A stretch of DNA of 64,000 nt from Isoetes taiwanensis (Eukaryota > Streptophyta > Lycopodiopsida > Isoetales > Isoetaceae), in NCBI GenBank assembly GCA_021234155.1, contig JAJEKV010000073.1, forward strand, positions 2,578,001 through 2,642,000, read 5' to 3'. A model generated the notes under the pieces. The model was not told the DNA's origin. It did not search any database and worked only from the letters and a program-made list of their open reading frames with translations. The translations under genes and the position numbers were made by a program. Of the stretch, positions 1-12,150 are shown piece by piece; position 1 is the stretch's first letter, and each line of letters starts with the position of its first letter.

Positions 1-760
1 AATATTATAAAAGATTGATTTCTTCCATAAATTACCATATTTTCATATATATGAAATATAAAATTCGTCGTATATTATACTCATAATTGCTAAAGCTCAA
101 TGCTTGAAAACATGTTTTTATCTTGTTTACATGTGCAACGTAAATCAACTACCAAGCCTTAGCCAATTTGACCTTGCTAAAGCCTTCTGGTGTGCGTTTT
201 GCTAGTTACATAATTTTCTTACATATAAGTAATCTATGCATAATACTAAAGCCTAAATAGGATGATATTTTGTGTGCAATCTTGCACGTTGATTTTTTTT
301 AGGTTATTCTAAAGCATTGATTTACCTCCACGGTGTAGAATGCTGATTATAGCGATGTCTAGTGAGGTTTTGAATAAGAAAGGGGTTTCCAATGTAGAGA
401 TTGCATGCAAATCTTTTTTCTACTTCGGCATTGACTTGGGTTTATATGATAAAGCTTTACCATGTCCATTGTCCACTCAAGCAGTGCTTCTTCATGGCGA
501 CGGCAGTGGCTGCCTACCTATGGAGAAGGCTCAGAGCATGTTTTGAGTGCTTTTCTGACATGTGCAGAGGGCCTTAATTCAGGAGCATCTGAAACAATTA
601 CAACACAGAGACGCAGCGTGGGAAACTCTGAGATACCTGTTAAAGAGGGCCTCATATCTATTAATAGAACCTGGATAATTACAACAATAACTAATAAAAG
701 CCTAACTGATCTTTTTCTATTTTTAACAGCATGCAGCCCATTTAAGTAGAATCTCGATCA
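1..760. other. No gene recognised
   Basis: AT-rich sequence with two short overlapping open stretches on the plus strand (340-749) that match no family I know and show no splice or promoter context. It borders the 3' end of the copia pol remnant and might include its long terminal repeat, but I could not pair two LTR copies. Confidence 0.5.
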
Positions 761-769
761 TTATTTCAA

Positions 770-3700
770 TACACCTCCTTTCTGCTTGTAATGTAGAATC
801 TATACCCACTCCTGTGCTGCAGAAATTTTTCTTTTGTCATAGGTTTCGTCAGAAGATCTGTTGGCATTTCATCTGTTGAAATATATCTCATCTGAATAGT
901 TCGATCCACAACTTTCTCCCTAGTGTAGTGGTGATGAATTGAGATATGCTTGAGCTTCTATGATGTACTAGATTTTCAGACAATGCAATGCTACTTTTAT
1001 TATCATTATAGATAACTGTAGATTCTACTTGACTATACCCCAGCTCTGCCAAAAACTGCCTTAACCATGTTGTCTATCTTATACTGCAAAAGTAGCCATG
1101 TACTCCGCCTCACATGAGGACAAAGCCATTGATGTTTGCTTACAGCCTGTCCAAGTGGAGTAACTGCTGTCCTATGTAGCATCACATAAAAACCGGTTGT
1201 TGATCTTCTACTATCCTGATCTCCTGCCCCTTCTACATCTACAAAAGAGAAAAGTCGAACTGAAGGATGGTTTATGTCTGGACCATACCTCAAACCCATG
1301 TTAAATATCTGATAATCATCTTGACGGCCTTCCAATGCTCTAGACCTGGATTATGCATGAATCTGCTAACCATGCCTACTGCTTGGCAATATGCGGTCTT
1401 GTACTAACCATTACATGCATTAGGGATCCAACCGCATTTCTATAAGGTATCTGTGACATAACTGATTGTTCTGCCTTAGTATTTGGAGCCATGTCCGCCC
1501 TCAATCGACAATTCAAAGCTGCAGGTGTTTCCTTCAGCACACAATTTTCCACGCCAAATCTCTTGCACAATTTAAGAAGAGCCTGCTCTTGATGAATGAG
1601 CAGTGTGCGCTTCATTCTATCTCTAGTAATTTGCAGCCCCAAACAGGTCTATATCTCACCCAAATCTGTCATGCGAAAATTAGCATGAAGTGCCTTTTTT
1701 AAGTCAAGAATTCCTGCGATACCTTTACTGACAATAATCAAGTCATCTACATATACTATCATCATTGCAATTTTGTTGTCTGTCCATCTGCAATATACAT
1801 TCCATTCAGTGCTATATCTTTGCAAACCAAACTGCTTCAGAAACGTATCCAATCTGAGATACCAAGTGCATGCACTTTGCTTTAATCCATACAAGGCCCG
1901 TTTATTTCCCTGGTTCCTGATCAAAGCCTTCTGGGTTGTTTTATGAAGATGGAACGCAGTAAATCTACTCCGAGATGTGGTAAACCCAGACACATATCCG
2001 GGTTAACCACTATTTGTCCGAGCTGACCACTGTTTTTGTCCGAGCTAACCACCATTTTTTGGTCGTGATAACCATGCGATGAACTGAGCTCGAAACTATG
2101 TTTTGACATGCTGACCTTGGAATAGAGCTTGTAACCTGCTCTTTGAACAGTTTAATCCGGTTCAAACACCAATAGAATCACCTTGCCAGCCTCTAAAAAC
2201 CTCATTCATTCAAGAGAGGAAGGGATTTGAGCACCGATCAAGCGAGATCAGTGAAAAAACATGCAGAAACCCTTGTTTTTTGTGCTTGAAACTGAGCAGC
2301 AGTGGTTAACCCGGACATGTCTGGGTTTACCACATCACAGAGTAGATTTACGGCCATCCCATGAAGATATCTTCCGCCAAATGCCCATTTAAAAAAGCGG
2401 TCTTGACATCCATCTGATGGATTTCAAGATTTTCTTGCACTACAAGTGCCAACACAGTTCGAATTGATGTCATCTTAGCGACTGGTGAAAAAGTCTCATC
2501 GAAATCTATCTCTTGTTCTGAGAGAACCCTTGTGCCACCAACCTAGCTCAATACCTTGCCACTGATCCATCTCCAACTTGTTTAATTTTGAACACCCAAC
2601 GACATCCCATTGCCTTCTTGCCTGGTGGAAGATCGACTACCTCCTAAGCTTCTGTCATCTGCATAGCTTCAATCTCTTCATGCATAGCTTTCTTCCACTC
2701 CTCAGAATCGGGTCCATAAATTGCTTCTTCAACAGTTAGTGGCTCCAAAAGATCTGATTGAAAACATTCTGCAACACAATTCTCTTCAAAATCTTCTTGC
2801 CACTAGTAGGCATGTTGCCTCTCAACAATGATTTCAATATGCATAAGCTTCTGCCAGGGCTGCAGATCTGTGATCTTGCTTCCACTCCAACCACTTTTGA
2901 GTAGGATGATGCCCACGAAGACTCCTCCTCACGAGATAATTGTTTCTCTCGATGGGCTGATGTGCATGTCTCTAGATGCCGGTGGATGATTTGACTTCTT
3001 GGATCAGTGATTGTTTCTCCTTGTGCTTTAGGGCAGGATTCTCCTTGCATGTCCAACCACATCACTGTTTGTTCTTGAAATAGATCCTTTTCTTCAACCT
3101 CTGTTGTGATTGCTCGTGCTGCTATTCCAAACTCGTCAAAATGGATGTTGTTACTGTAACAATTTTTTTGGTCTCTATATCAGTATCCTTTTGCTTGTTG
3201 GAAATATCCCACAAATATATACCTCCTTGATTTGGCAGCCAATTTTGATGCCCGAAGCTCCTTGGGAACAAAGACATATGCCATGGAAACACTCTTAGGT
3301 TTTCAACGTTAGGTTTCAGAACACTCCACATGTCCTTTGGTGTTTTCCCTTTAACAGCCACAGTAGGAGCTTGATTTTGAAGAAAGCAAGCTGTAAGAAT
3401 AGCTTCCCCCCAGAATACATCTGTTAATTTTGCCCATTTTTCCCATCTCATCATGCTTAATGAACACTCTTTCAAAGTGCGCATTTTTCTTTTTGCCTCT
3501 CCATTCTGCCATTTTTCATAAGGATTTGACAACTTTCTCTTTACACCAGTCCGTTTCAAGCATTTGTTGAATTCTTTGGACACAAATTCGGTCCCATTAT
3601 CACTTCTAATTGTGGGTTACAACTTGTCCGGTCTCCTTTTCTACTTGTTTCATCCACGTTTTGAAGATTGCCAAAAATTCACCTTTTTTATGAAGCAAAA

Positions 3701-3965
3701 AATACAAATGATTTCCTGGAAAAGTCGTCCACCAAAACTAGAAAATACTACTGGGCTTTACTTAATGATCTCATCGGCATGCGCCCACTCAGATCAGTAT
3801 GCATCTCAAAAGATTTTGTTCATCTTTTATGGAGGTTCGAGTCTTTGTATCGATGGGATTGGCAACTATTGCAAATCATATGGTATTTGATTACAAATAC
3901 AGTGCAACCAATCATTTCTAAGCGTATTCGCAGTGGTCGCGTGCTGGATATACATGAGCCATAGG
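770..3965 (-). mobile_element. Ty1/copia retrotransposon pol remnant
   Basis: Read on the minus strand, the order is integrase, reverse transcriptase, RNase H, as in Ty1/copia. The integrase part (about 3965-3122) contains NGTEFVSKEFN and the stretch PYEKWQNGEAKRKMRTLKE, a form of the usual PYTPQQNGVAERKNRT block, followed by FWGEAI. RT is recognised by ALYGLKQSACTWY, the catalytic YVDDLII (about 1740-1760) and FRMTDLGEI. The RT C-terminal part has PYRNAVGSLMHVMV, and RNase H has the D.RRSTTGF segment and YNDNKSSIALSEN. The last residues lie near 830. Many frameshifts and stops break it, and a 410-bp DNA element sits inside RT. No gag or protease was seen and no LTR pair was found. It is a dead copy. 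Confidence 0.9.
1951..2360. mobile_element. 410-bp TIR element (MULE- or hAT-type MITE) inserted in copia RT
   Basis: The left end (from 1951) and the reverse complement of the right end (to 2360) match over about 60 bases, sharing AGTAAATCTACTC or GTAAATCTACTC and then GTGGTAAACCCAGACA. The element is flanked by the 8-bp direct repeat ATGAAGAT (1943-1950 and 2361-2368). Deleting the element plus one repeat joins the copia RT frame as EDIFIKQP, the expected family motif. An 8-bp duplication fits hAT or Mutator; the long inverted repeats favour a Mutator-like foldback form. It has no coding capacity. Confidence 0.85.
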
Positions 3966-4019
3966 ATGGGCAAATCCAACGGCTGCATAGGGTGTTGGGC
4001 GCGACGAGTGTATGCCGCC

Positions 4020-4385
4020 GTTAAAAGGCCTTCAAGTTCAGTGATGCGAAGTTGGTACTGAGCAGTGGCACGTTACTGACTTTGAAATTCCTCATGACGA
4101 CTCTGATAAAGGGCCAGAGTATCTTGAAGTATCTGATCCTTGGCCATGAGTTGGTCCATGAGAGTTTTGACCCGAGCCTATAACGGAGCGTGGAGAGCAG
4201 CCAGTTTAGTCGTGGCCTCATGGGCCTGTTTGAGTTCTTCATGGGTGGCCAGGAGAGTATCGTGTTTTTGCTGAAGCTAGTCCTCAAGATTACTTTTCTG
4301 AGTATGAAGTTCTTGGAGCTCTCGCTTTAAGGCGTCAGAGGAATCAAGGCCATCATTGTATATACGCTCTACCTCTACCATTCAT
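4020..4385 (-). pseudogene. Degenerate coiled-coil coding remnant
   Basis: On the minus strand one frame reads as a charged, heptad-rich helix, for example LKRELQELHTQKSNLED, then ATHEELKQAHEATTKLAALH, ARVKTLMDQLMAKDQIL and QYQLRITELEGLL. Three in-frame stops interrupt it. The composition (E, K, Q, L, A) is that of a long coiled coil. It may be a gag-like or structural-protein fragment; I do not recognise the family. It lies between the copia remnant and the SINE cluster. Confidence 0.45.
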
Positions 4386-4475
4386 GAGTTTGTCTTGAGA
4401 TTCTTGCAACTAAAGAATACAACCAACAACATGTTGTTCATACTTATATAAGACCTGCCAAGAAGGCTGGGGGCT

Positions 4476-4667
4476 GTGACGATTAACCATCAGGTTTGGA
4501 GCGGGTGATTCGATTTCATCCAAATCATATTGTCGCATTTAAGGGTCTGAACGGGACTTCAACCCACTACCTCTGGAGTGGTAGCTGTGCATCCTAACCG
4601 AAAAGGCCACGATGATTTGGATGAAACCGAATCACACACTCCAGACCTGATGGTTAATCATCACAAT
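4476..4667 (-). mobile_element. tRNA-like SINE copy A with inverted head fragment
   Basis: 4530-4667 is a minus-strand copy of a ~125-bp element whose core resembles a tRNA: an A-box-like TTTTCGGTTAGGATGC and a B-box-like GGTTGAAGTCCC (consensus GGTTCAAGTCCC in the other copies), ending CAGACCCTTAAAT. 4476-4528 is the 5' head of the same element on the plus strand, so the two halves form an inverted repeat. The core resembles tRNA-Glu more than other plant tRNAs, by eye only. Confidence 0.65.
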
Positions 4668-4838
4668 ATCCTCCCCTCGAGGTCCTCCTCTTCGAAGGCT
4701 TGCAACCGGGGGAATTTGGGGCGGACCAAAATCGATCTGTAAGGGACTGAAACCAAGGAGCGTGACGACAACCATCTGGACCCCCAACCCTATTATGAGT
4801 TGCCCACACCACTAGGGCATGAATTATCCAAATCATAC

Positions 4839-4976
4839 TGTCACATTTAAGGATCTGAACGGGACTTGAACCCACTACCTCTGGAGTGATAGCTGTTCAT
4901 CCTAACCGAAAAGGCCACGATGATTTGGATGAAATCGAATCACACACTCCAGACCTGATGGTTAATCGTCACACTT
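4839..4976 (-). mobile_element. tRNA-like SINE copy B
   Basis: Second minus-strand copy of the same element, with intact B-box GGTTCAAGTCCC and the same head (TTAACCATCAGGTCTGGAG when read on the minus strand). It abuts copy C head to head at about 4976. Confidence 0.7.
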
Positions 4977-5104
4977 TAACCATCAGGTCTGGAGCGTGTG
5001 ATTTGATTTCATCCAAATCATCGTGGCCTTTTCGGTTAGGATGCACAGCTACCACTCCAGAGGTAGTGGGTTCAAGTCCCATTCAGACCCTTAAATGTGA
5101 CAGG
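4977..5104 (+). mobile_element. tRNA-like SINE copy C
   Basis: Plus-strand copy, near-perfect inverse of copy B. The tRNA-like core is 5021-5090 with an A-box-like GGTTAGGATGC and B-box GGTTCAAGTCCC. The pol III promoter boxes and ~70-nt tRNA-like length mark it as tRNA-derived. Copies B and C together could form a long hairpin. Confidence 0.7.
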
Positions 5105-5640
5105 GGCTAATTGTGAACAACATGAGGAGTCGAAGCCCTGGAGAGCTGGTGAGGGTCTGACGGAGTAGTCTTGTCCGAATTATGCGAGGAAGAGATGGCA
5201 ATGATGGGAGGTCTTGTGGGGAGGGGAGGTTCAAACATCTTCCGAATAACCATTGTGTTGTGGGGCTCTTCCATAAGTTCTCTGATAGCTGTGATCTTAG
5301 AAGGAACCTTGCTTGAGATCTGTGAGAGAGACGACCTCTGCAAAAAGAGGATTAGAGACATGGAACAGGAGAATATTACACTTGCAGTATAGAAGAAAAA
5401 AGAACGTTCCTTGAGTCAAAGAAGACAATAAAAACTTGCAAAAGGGTTAAAGGATTCCTTTTTTCACATTGTAAGGAATTGTCCTGATGATGATTCAAAA
5501 GGAAGAGTAGCATACAGTCTTATAAAAAGAATCAAGCATTTACCACATGTTACTATAGCAGATCCCAAGGAATTTCATGTGATGAAAGACATGATTTCAA
5601 TATGAGAGAAACCATGCAGGCATAAAAATTTCAACGAAGT
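5105..5640 (+). pseudogene. Degenerate coding stretch, unidentified
   Basis: Open plus-strand segments (5171-5392, then KDSFFHIVRNCPDDDSKG and RVAYSLIKRIKHLPHVT near 5450-5560) look protein-like but have stops and no recognised domain. It may form one decayed gene with the next feature. Confidence 0.3.
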
Positions 5641-6210
5641 ACTGATGTATTACAAGCAAGGAAGACCACACTCCAAATGGCAGCTTCAACAGTTAAAGGG
5701 GTTAATTAGAGAGCATTTTCAAGGCTTCTTTCCATTCCCAAAAGAACTATAGCCCAGGCATTTAGAAGGCAAATATGTGCAGAGTTTGATGCTAGTCCAT
5801 GGTCACATCATGCAAGGAAGAAGAGATTTAATATGCTCTCCCCTGAAGAGATCCGTGTTGTCAGAAGGTCTTGAGATGAAAACACCGAGTGTGCCTTTTT
5901 TGTTCTGCATCGGCATGCCTTCAATGGCAAAATAATTGATGGATGCCGTCTTTGCCTGCTTCTGAATATTGCAGTAAGAGGTATTTATCACTCTTTTCCC
6001 TTTTCCCCTTTTTGGCTAATCACCCTGCTCTGTGCTCCAGTTTTGACGTGGTCTTGCAATTTTCATGGCGTAGAATCTCAGTTTCTTTGCAGTTTCTGTT
6101 TGGTGTGGCAGGTAGTTTTGTCATTACTTCTTCATTTGGAAGCTTTATGTTGTAGCATCATAACATGTTATTTGCAAAGAAATAGCCTTAAACATTGGGT
6201 CAATTTTTGA
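5640..6210 (+). pseudogene. Degenerate ORF, unidentified
   Basis: One plus-strand frame stays largely open for about 190 codons with two stops. It includes LLSIPKRTIAQAFRRQIC, EFDASPWSHHARKKRF and MLSPEEIRVV. The bias towards basic residues and the regular codon pattern suggest a former coding sequence, possibly of a transposon. I cannot assign a family. A protein search with frameshift tolerance would settle it. Confidence 0.35.
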
Positions 6211-8610
6211 GCTTGTGGAAAAATCTTTTTGTTCGGATATGGCCTTTGGAGGGCCGGAACAATTCCTGGAGTTGGCAAGAAGCATATATTCAAGTACATC
6301 TTTTAGATTGCGAGATGCCGAGTGGGTGAAGCAGCGATAGCGAAGATGGTGCAGGCTGTAGATGCTTGGCTTATCTTGCATGAGGATTTTTTGACGGCAT
6401 AGTGCGAGTTCTTGACCTGAAAACAGAGTTGCATTTCCTCAGTGGATTCGGCCCGTGAATTTTATGGGTTTGCAGCAATTGGGTGTTTGGGGCAAAGATT
6501 GAAGCCAGAGTAGACTCAGAACACGGAATGCCTGGTGAAGGCTCGCTGCCCATGCACCATTGCTTTTTTCTATTTGGAGGTTTTGCTTTTTTTTTTTTTT
6601 TTGCTTCAAACCATATGTCCAGTTTGGATCATTGGAAGTGGCAGGCGAATTGTTGATGGAAAATGTAATGGCCTTTGATCGGGCATAAAATGCGGAATGT
6701 TCCAGAGTTCAATGGTCAAAAATGAAAGATGCACAAAAAAACCCATAAAGAAAGAAAAAAAACGATTTGCTTGCTTAAAATGTGGAAATAAAACCTCAAT
6801 TTACATATTCAAATATATAAATTCAGCAAATGTAGGTATGCTTTAACTACATCTAACTGGGAGTTCCAATTTTGACATCCCTTTCATGTAAGGGATTCTA
6901 GCATGAAGCTAGATGAAGGGACGTATGGGTCAGATGTGAACAAATGTATTGTTCAAATGTATTGTTCATCGGCAAATGCATCGTTTACCTTTATATCAGC
7001 CTTCTAAACAAGAAATATAACTTGCTTGTTTCTTATGTCATCAATTGTAAATGTATTGTACATGTTAGGAAATAAAAAGCATGAGATGTTAAGAAGCATG
7101 CAGATAATCAGAGATATGGGACTGTAGATGTGGTAAACATATGGACACATAGAAATTCATTGCTGAAACTAATTGGTTTAAATCAAATAATGGTATGATG
7201 CCATAATAATGAAGCTTCATCTAGATGAGAATAACTTGGGCCAGAAACTGCCTGCACAAATAACCTCTGCTACTTGGTGTTGTTGCTGACCAAATGAATA
7301 ACAAATAAACTTACCTTATGTTGATTAGTCCAGAAACTTAGAACTCAAGTCTATGATTTGAGGGAAAAAAGTGCAGATTTGAAATAAGGCTATGCTTCAG
7401 ATAATACACTAAACAATAGAAAGGAAATAGTCTATGGACTCTCACATACATTGATTAATAAATCTGTGACAGAATTCATGGTAAAGTGCAAAAGGAATAT
7501 TTTTTTCAATGATCATCCACCTCAGCGTTGCATGCCCTTGAGTCATTCCCAATTCATTCCAAACAGACCGGGAGATTATAAACCATGTATGTTTAATCTT
7601 GACGTGACCTATTTCCCTCGGTGGTTGCAATGACATTCGTAGGTGGAAAAATGGTTTTGTGCTATTTTTTAAACTGATAAAGAACCCTGTAGAAGTCATT
7701 GGATGCAAGATCAACGCAATGGCTAAATCAAAGCTTGAATCTATGCTTGAAACCTATGCAATAGACCACAAACAAATCAATGGCAATCTGCCTTTGCCTA
7801 TGAACAGAGAGATCTGACAAAATAGGAGCTTCAAGTGGACGCAGAAGATAATCACCAACCTGAAGACTTATAGCAATGTGTCACAGAACATTCCATGCAT
7901 TGTTTGCAAAAAAAAAAAGGCAAAAAATGACAATAATTCTTTGCCTTAGCACCAATCCAATCCAAGACAATTAAATTGTTTAAGAGGCTACCAACACTAG
8001 TGGTTTACACGACATACTTCATGACCTAGATGCACAGGTCATCGTGTTTAGTGCAAAAAATGTGATTCTAACTATTTTTCAAAAGCATGTAAGCCTGAAA
8101 TGATGGACATGAGTGTATTCAAGCATGGAACAAATGTGCAAACTTATGTTATTGAACAATAGAAAAGATTTCATCATTGCCAAGATATGGAAAAAAAGCT
8201 TAACCTGCTGATTGTTGACGTAATCGTAGAACACATGCACCTAAATAAATGAACCTAGCTATGTTAGGATAGTACCATATTACTGAGAAGTGAACATTCT
8301 CTTACCTGTGCTGTAATGGCATCTACTAAGTTATCGTCATTGAGGTATGGATAGAAGATCAATGAAATATCATAGCAATTATTGCTTGCCACGTAATATC
8401 ACCTGCTATGGCCCATGTTACTCCTCCATCAAGCATTTTCTCATCAAACAATAAAGAACCCTGAATAGAAAAAAGAAAGATGGCTGACTTACCTTGTAAG
8501 AAGACCTGCACAGAGTTTGACCCAGAAAAAAGAAAGCAGACTTTCATTCTGGTCCAAGGTCAAAATTGCCATGCTATAATAAATTGGAGTTCCATGGCCA
8601 CATTTATAAG
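6211..8610. other. No gene recognised
   Basis: AT-rich intergenic DNA with a 24-base T run near 6579-6602 and scattered short open stretches lacking any recognisable domain. Confidence 0.5.
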
Positions 8611-8650
8611 TGTCACATTTAAGGGGCTGAATGGGACTTGAACCCACCAC
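8611..8650 (-). mobile_element. SINE fragment (same family as 4.5-5.1 kb)
   Basis: The plus strand carries TGTCACATTTAAGG followed by CTGAATGGGACTTGAACCCA, matching the 3' part of the tRNA-like element, including its B-box region, on the minus strand. The head and A-box are absent. Confidence 0.6.
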
Positions 8651-10640
8651 CCAACTACCCCTGAATGCTGTAAAATAACTGACCAGTCTATGCTAGATTT
8701 GAAGTTTGCACACGCCTTCCAATATACAACTTTCTACCTTCTTCTCTAAATTGATCTATATGCACAAATTAAAATAAAGAGCTCAAAACAGAAGTACGTG
8801 CCTCTCAATAATACCAGAATTACGATTTACAAATCAACAAAGATAGTATCATTTGGCCATAAATATGACATACTTACAATATAAAAGTAAAATAACTTGA
8901 ACTATTACAAAAACATTTATAATTCTTAGTGATATACTCATTAAGAGCTTCCGGATATTATTTGAGGTAAGAGTGATAATAAAGGACAGCAAGACATTTG
9001 AATGTAACTTACACGAAGAAAACAGACACACTTACAATACAGTTAAATCCATGTGGATATCTTTAGACGGATCTATCATTACAGAAGCCATCTGTCTTTA
9101 GCTTGAAAAGTAACTGTAGAAACAGAACTCGCAGTAATAAAGGGTCTTAATAACCATTGAGTAGAATTGAATAGTCTGCATCCATTTTGGAGCATCATAA
9201 TAGCTTCTTGATTTAGAAAAATTAGCTCTTTTTGAACATGCTATAATCAGTGTCATAATCAAGTACCAGTATACAAGCATTCTGCATCCAGAAAAGATGT
9301 GGTAAGTATAATGCAACGGCCATGCAAAATAAAAGCTTAGACTCTCATCAGCTATTATAACTAAGAAAGTCGTCTATAGAAACATCTACAAATGATTAAA
9401 ACCCTAGGGATTAACAGATTAGAATCCTTACCATTGATATATTCCATTCAACATACTCTCTCCAATGCAATAATATCCAACCTTTGCATCTTCAGTTACA
9501 ATGAGTTGTTTTTTGTGCTCCACAACTTCAAGATATACTCCAGATTGATGTAACTAGCAAACCTATAGCTATATACCTGCAATAAAAAATTACCAGCATG
9601 CATCACAGAAGACTGAACAAAATGCTTACGATGCTTAAATATGTAGCATAATAACAGGGGGTTTTCTTTGTGTTTTTGTACGCTTTTCACAAAGGTTTTC
9701 CTAAGATTTCATGGCGTATTCGAATGGATGTACTAATGCGTACATCTAGAGTGCACCATTTCTTAGTCGTTGATTTAGCTTTTTTTTTTTTAATGGTCCA
9801 ACATCCAAGGGCTCACAACAAAAGCCCTCTTTTTATTTTAGGGGGTGAACATGCAAGCCTCGTAGAGAGCATTTTAGGGCACGAAACAGGGCTTGCAAAT
9901 CTGCAAAGATAAGATTGCAGGCTGTGAATATGTTAGCTATCATTTAAAGAGATCGTCGTTGCAGGAGAGAAGCTTCTTCATAAAAAATGGTGGCAGATTT
10001 ATAACAGGGGGCGTGGTTTTGTGGGTCGGATTCAAGCAGGTCTCGTAGTACAGTTGGCCCGGTTACCTGTATTTTTTATTTACGAAGATGAAGAAGACTT
10101 CGACAGTTTTACTATCCACGGTATTGTTTCAGCCTCATGTTTTATGCGGTTGTCTATTCCTTTCGCGGGTATAATAGAAAATATGTTCACACAAACCTAT
10201 TTCTACTAGACTGGTTAAACCGCCTCTGTAAAGTAGGTAGCAGCTACGGTTAGTTGAGGATTTGAGTCTTTTATGATTTCTGATTCACGAAATGCTCCAT
10301 ATGCACTTTTTTTCATAGATTTGGTTGCTCTCTCTGCGGGATTGAGGTCTCTAGTGATGGTTGATTATCTGCCTTACTCGCAAATAAGGTAAGGGATTGA
10401 TTGAAGAACTTTCACTCACATTTCGAGTCTCTTTCAGCATTTTGATGAAGTGAGGAGTTGTGAACTCCCTGGCTTTACAGCCAATTTGCAGCTGTATTGA
10501 AGTAACTAGGAAGCACCTTTCTGACTATATCAAGCTTACTTTTACAGCAGACCTGAGTTTAATGTTCGTGGTCCTTGATGATGGGCCTGCAAGGGTGCCT
10601 AAGCAACTTCTTGTTTATTTATAATTCTTTTGAATTCTTC
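8651..10640. other. No gene recognised
   Basis: AT-rich sequence. Short open stretches on both strands lack recognisable motifs, start context or splice partners. Confidence 0.5.
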
Positions 10641-10642
10641 AG

Positions 10643-10872
10643 GTTGCCTTACTCTTTGAAATGTTTGCCAACAGGATCACTACAAATGAAGAGCAAGAGA
10701 GATTGCTTAGACAATTGGCTTTAATACATGATGAGCTAGATCTTTTACTTGGTTTGTCAACAGCTCGTGAAGGTGTTCTTTGCGAGGATAAGGACAACAG
10801 CGAGGTTGTTTCCCCATTTGATTTGAGCGACATTTTTGCTAAAGTGGATATTGTGGTGCCGTCATTTAATGG
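10643..10872 (+). CDS. Orphan exon-like segment
   Basis: This stretch is open and bounded by a good acceptor (TGAATTCTTCAG before 10643) and donor (GTATGTTATG from 10873). The translation is helical and acidic, with EEQERLLRQLALIHDELDLL and then SPFDLSDIFAKVD. No compatible neighbouring exon was found on either side, so this may be an exon of an undetected gene or a captured fragment. The family was not recognised. Confidence 0.3.
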
Positions 10873-11727
10873 GTATGTTATGTTTTTCTTATTCACTTGT
10901 TTTTCTGAACATGGTACTGATTTAATAGCGGATGGTTCTTTGGGCTACCCGGTAATCTATGTGTTTTAAGAGAGAATGTGTGAAATGCCATCCAAAAGAT
11001 TTATCTCTTGGGAGACTTCATCCGTACCACGATTTATGTTGAAAGGTTGTCCTTTTATGTTCATGCTTTCAGTGTCCTTTTGGTCTTGCTAATCCGGAGC
11101 TTTTTGTTTAATAGCGAGTTCGGAGTGATATCTTTTTTAGGCATGCGGCTATCTGAGATGGCTCTACCGGGAGGATCAGATCTATCGAGGTCATCATGTT
11201 GCTACTACTTTTAAAAGCTAGTTGCTTGTTTACCAATCTGAATTTTCAAGCAGCTGTTGGTTCAGTTTTACCGTTCCCTTCGAATTGAGCACCCTGGGAT
11301 GTGATGAACCTTGGCCAAACAGAGGAAAGTATCACGTCCAGTATGTGAAGAAATGTAGATTTTTGGTTCAAAAGATTGTGAAGTACTAAGTTTCAAGACT
11401 TAACACACTTCCATTTATTATTATGAAATATAAATGCTCTAAAGAAAAGTTCAAGCATCTTCTTTTATAGCACCCCAATCATTCGTGTTACATGGTATTA
11501 TGTCACACTTAATATTAGGACTTCGAATGTAATGGCTTGATTTTAGCTCTATTACCATTTTCTATTATGATTTGTATGCATTAAGGAATTTCCATGCACA
11601 GATATTATATGCACAATATTACATGCACTAAGGAAACCCATGCACAATATTACATGCACCCCTACACCATCCTTAAGGCCCCAAAGGGGCCAATTTTTTT
11701 TTTAGTTAACACAAACCATTAACACAC
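10873..11727. other. No gene recognised; short direct repeat
   Basis: Nothing coding is supported. Near 11590-11660 the phrase GCACAATATTACATGCAC occurs twice, and 11682-11696 is a small palindrome, GGCCCCAAAGGGGCC. Confidence 0.5.
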
Positions 11728-12150
11728 AACTGCCATTAACATTATTAACACAAACCATTGTATTTGACATATTTAAATTAAAATCCCCCTTAAACCCCCT
11801 TTGGTTTGGGTGCATATTCACGGGGGTTACGAGGGCAAATGAGAGCCCCAAAAAATTTACAATACATGTACAAAATTAACACCATTAAGTACATTCTCTC
11901 AAACCTTATAGTATTTTGCAAACTTTAATATACAGTATACAAAAACTTGTACATGCATACCCCACAAACGAGGATCGCTATGTACGGTCCAGATCTTGGA
12001 ATAAAGGGCAAATATGCCCATCCAACAGCTCTCGTTGCCCGGAGTAACCCCCCGTGTGAATATGCACCCAAACCAAAGGGGGTTTAAGGGGGATTTTAAT
12101 TTAAATATGTCAAATACAATGGTTTGTGTTAATAATGTTAATGGCAGTTG
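11728..12150. mobile_element. Foldback element with ~110-bp inverted arms
   Basis: 11728-11836 and the reverse complement of 12037-12150 are nearly identical, from CAACTGCCATTAACATTATT through AAACCCCCTTTGGTTTGGGT, differing by a few indels near the inner edge. The loop of about 200 bp has no coding potential. Such long arms suit a foldback transposon or a MITE; the transcript would make a long double-stranded hairpin. No target duplication could be fixed. Confidence 0.7.

Noticed and set aside
5021-5090. Functional tRNA gene
   Set aside because: The stems are imperfect and near copies recur with the same non-tRNA flanks; repeat family preferred.
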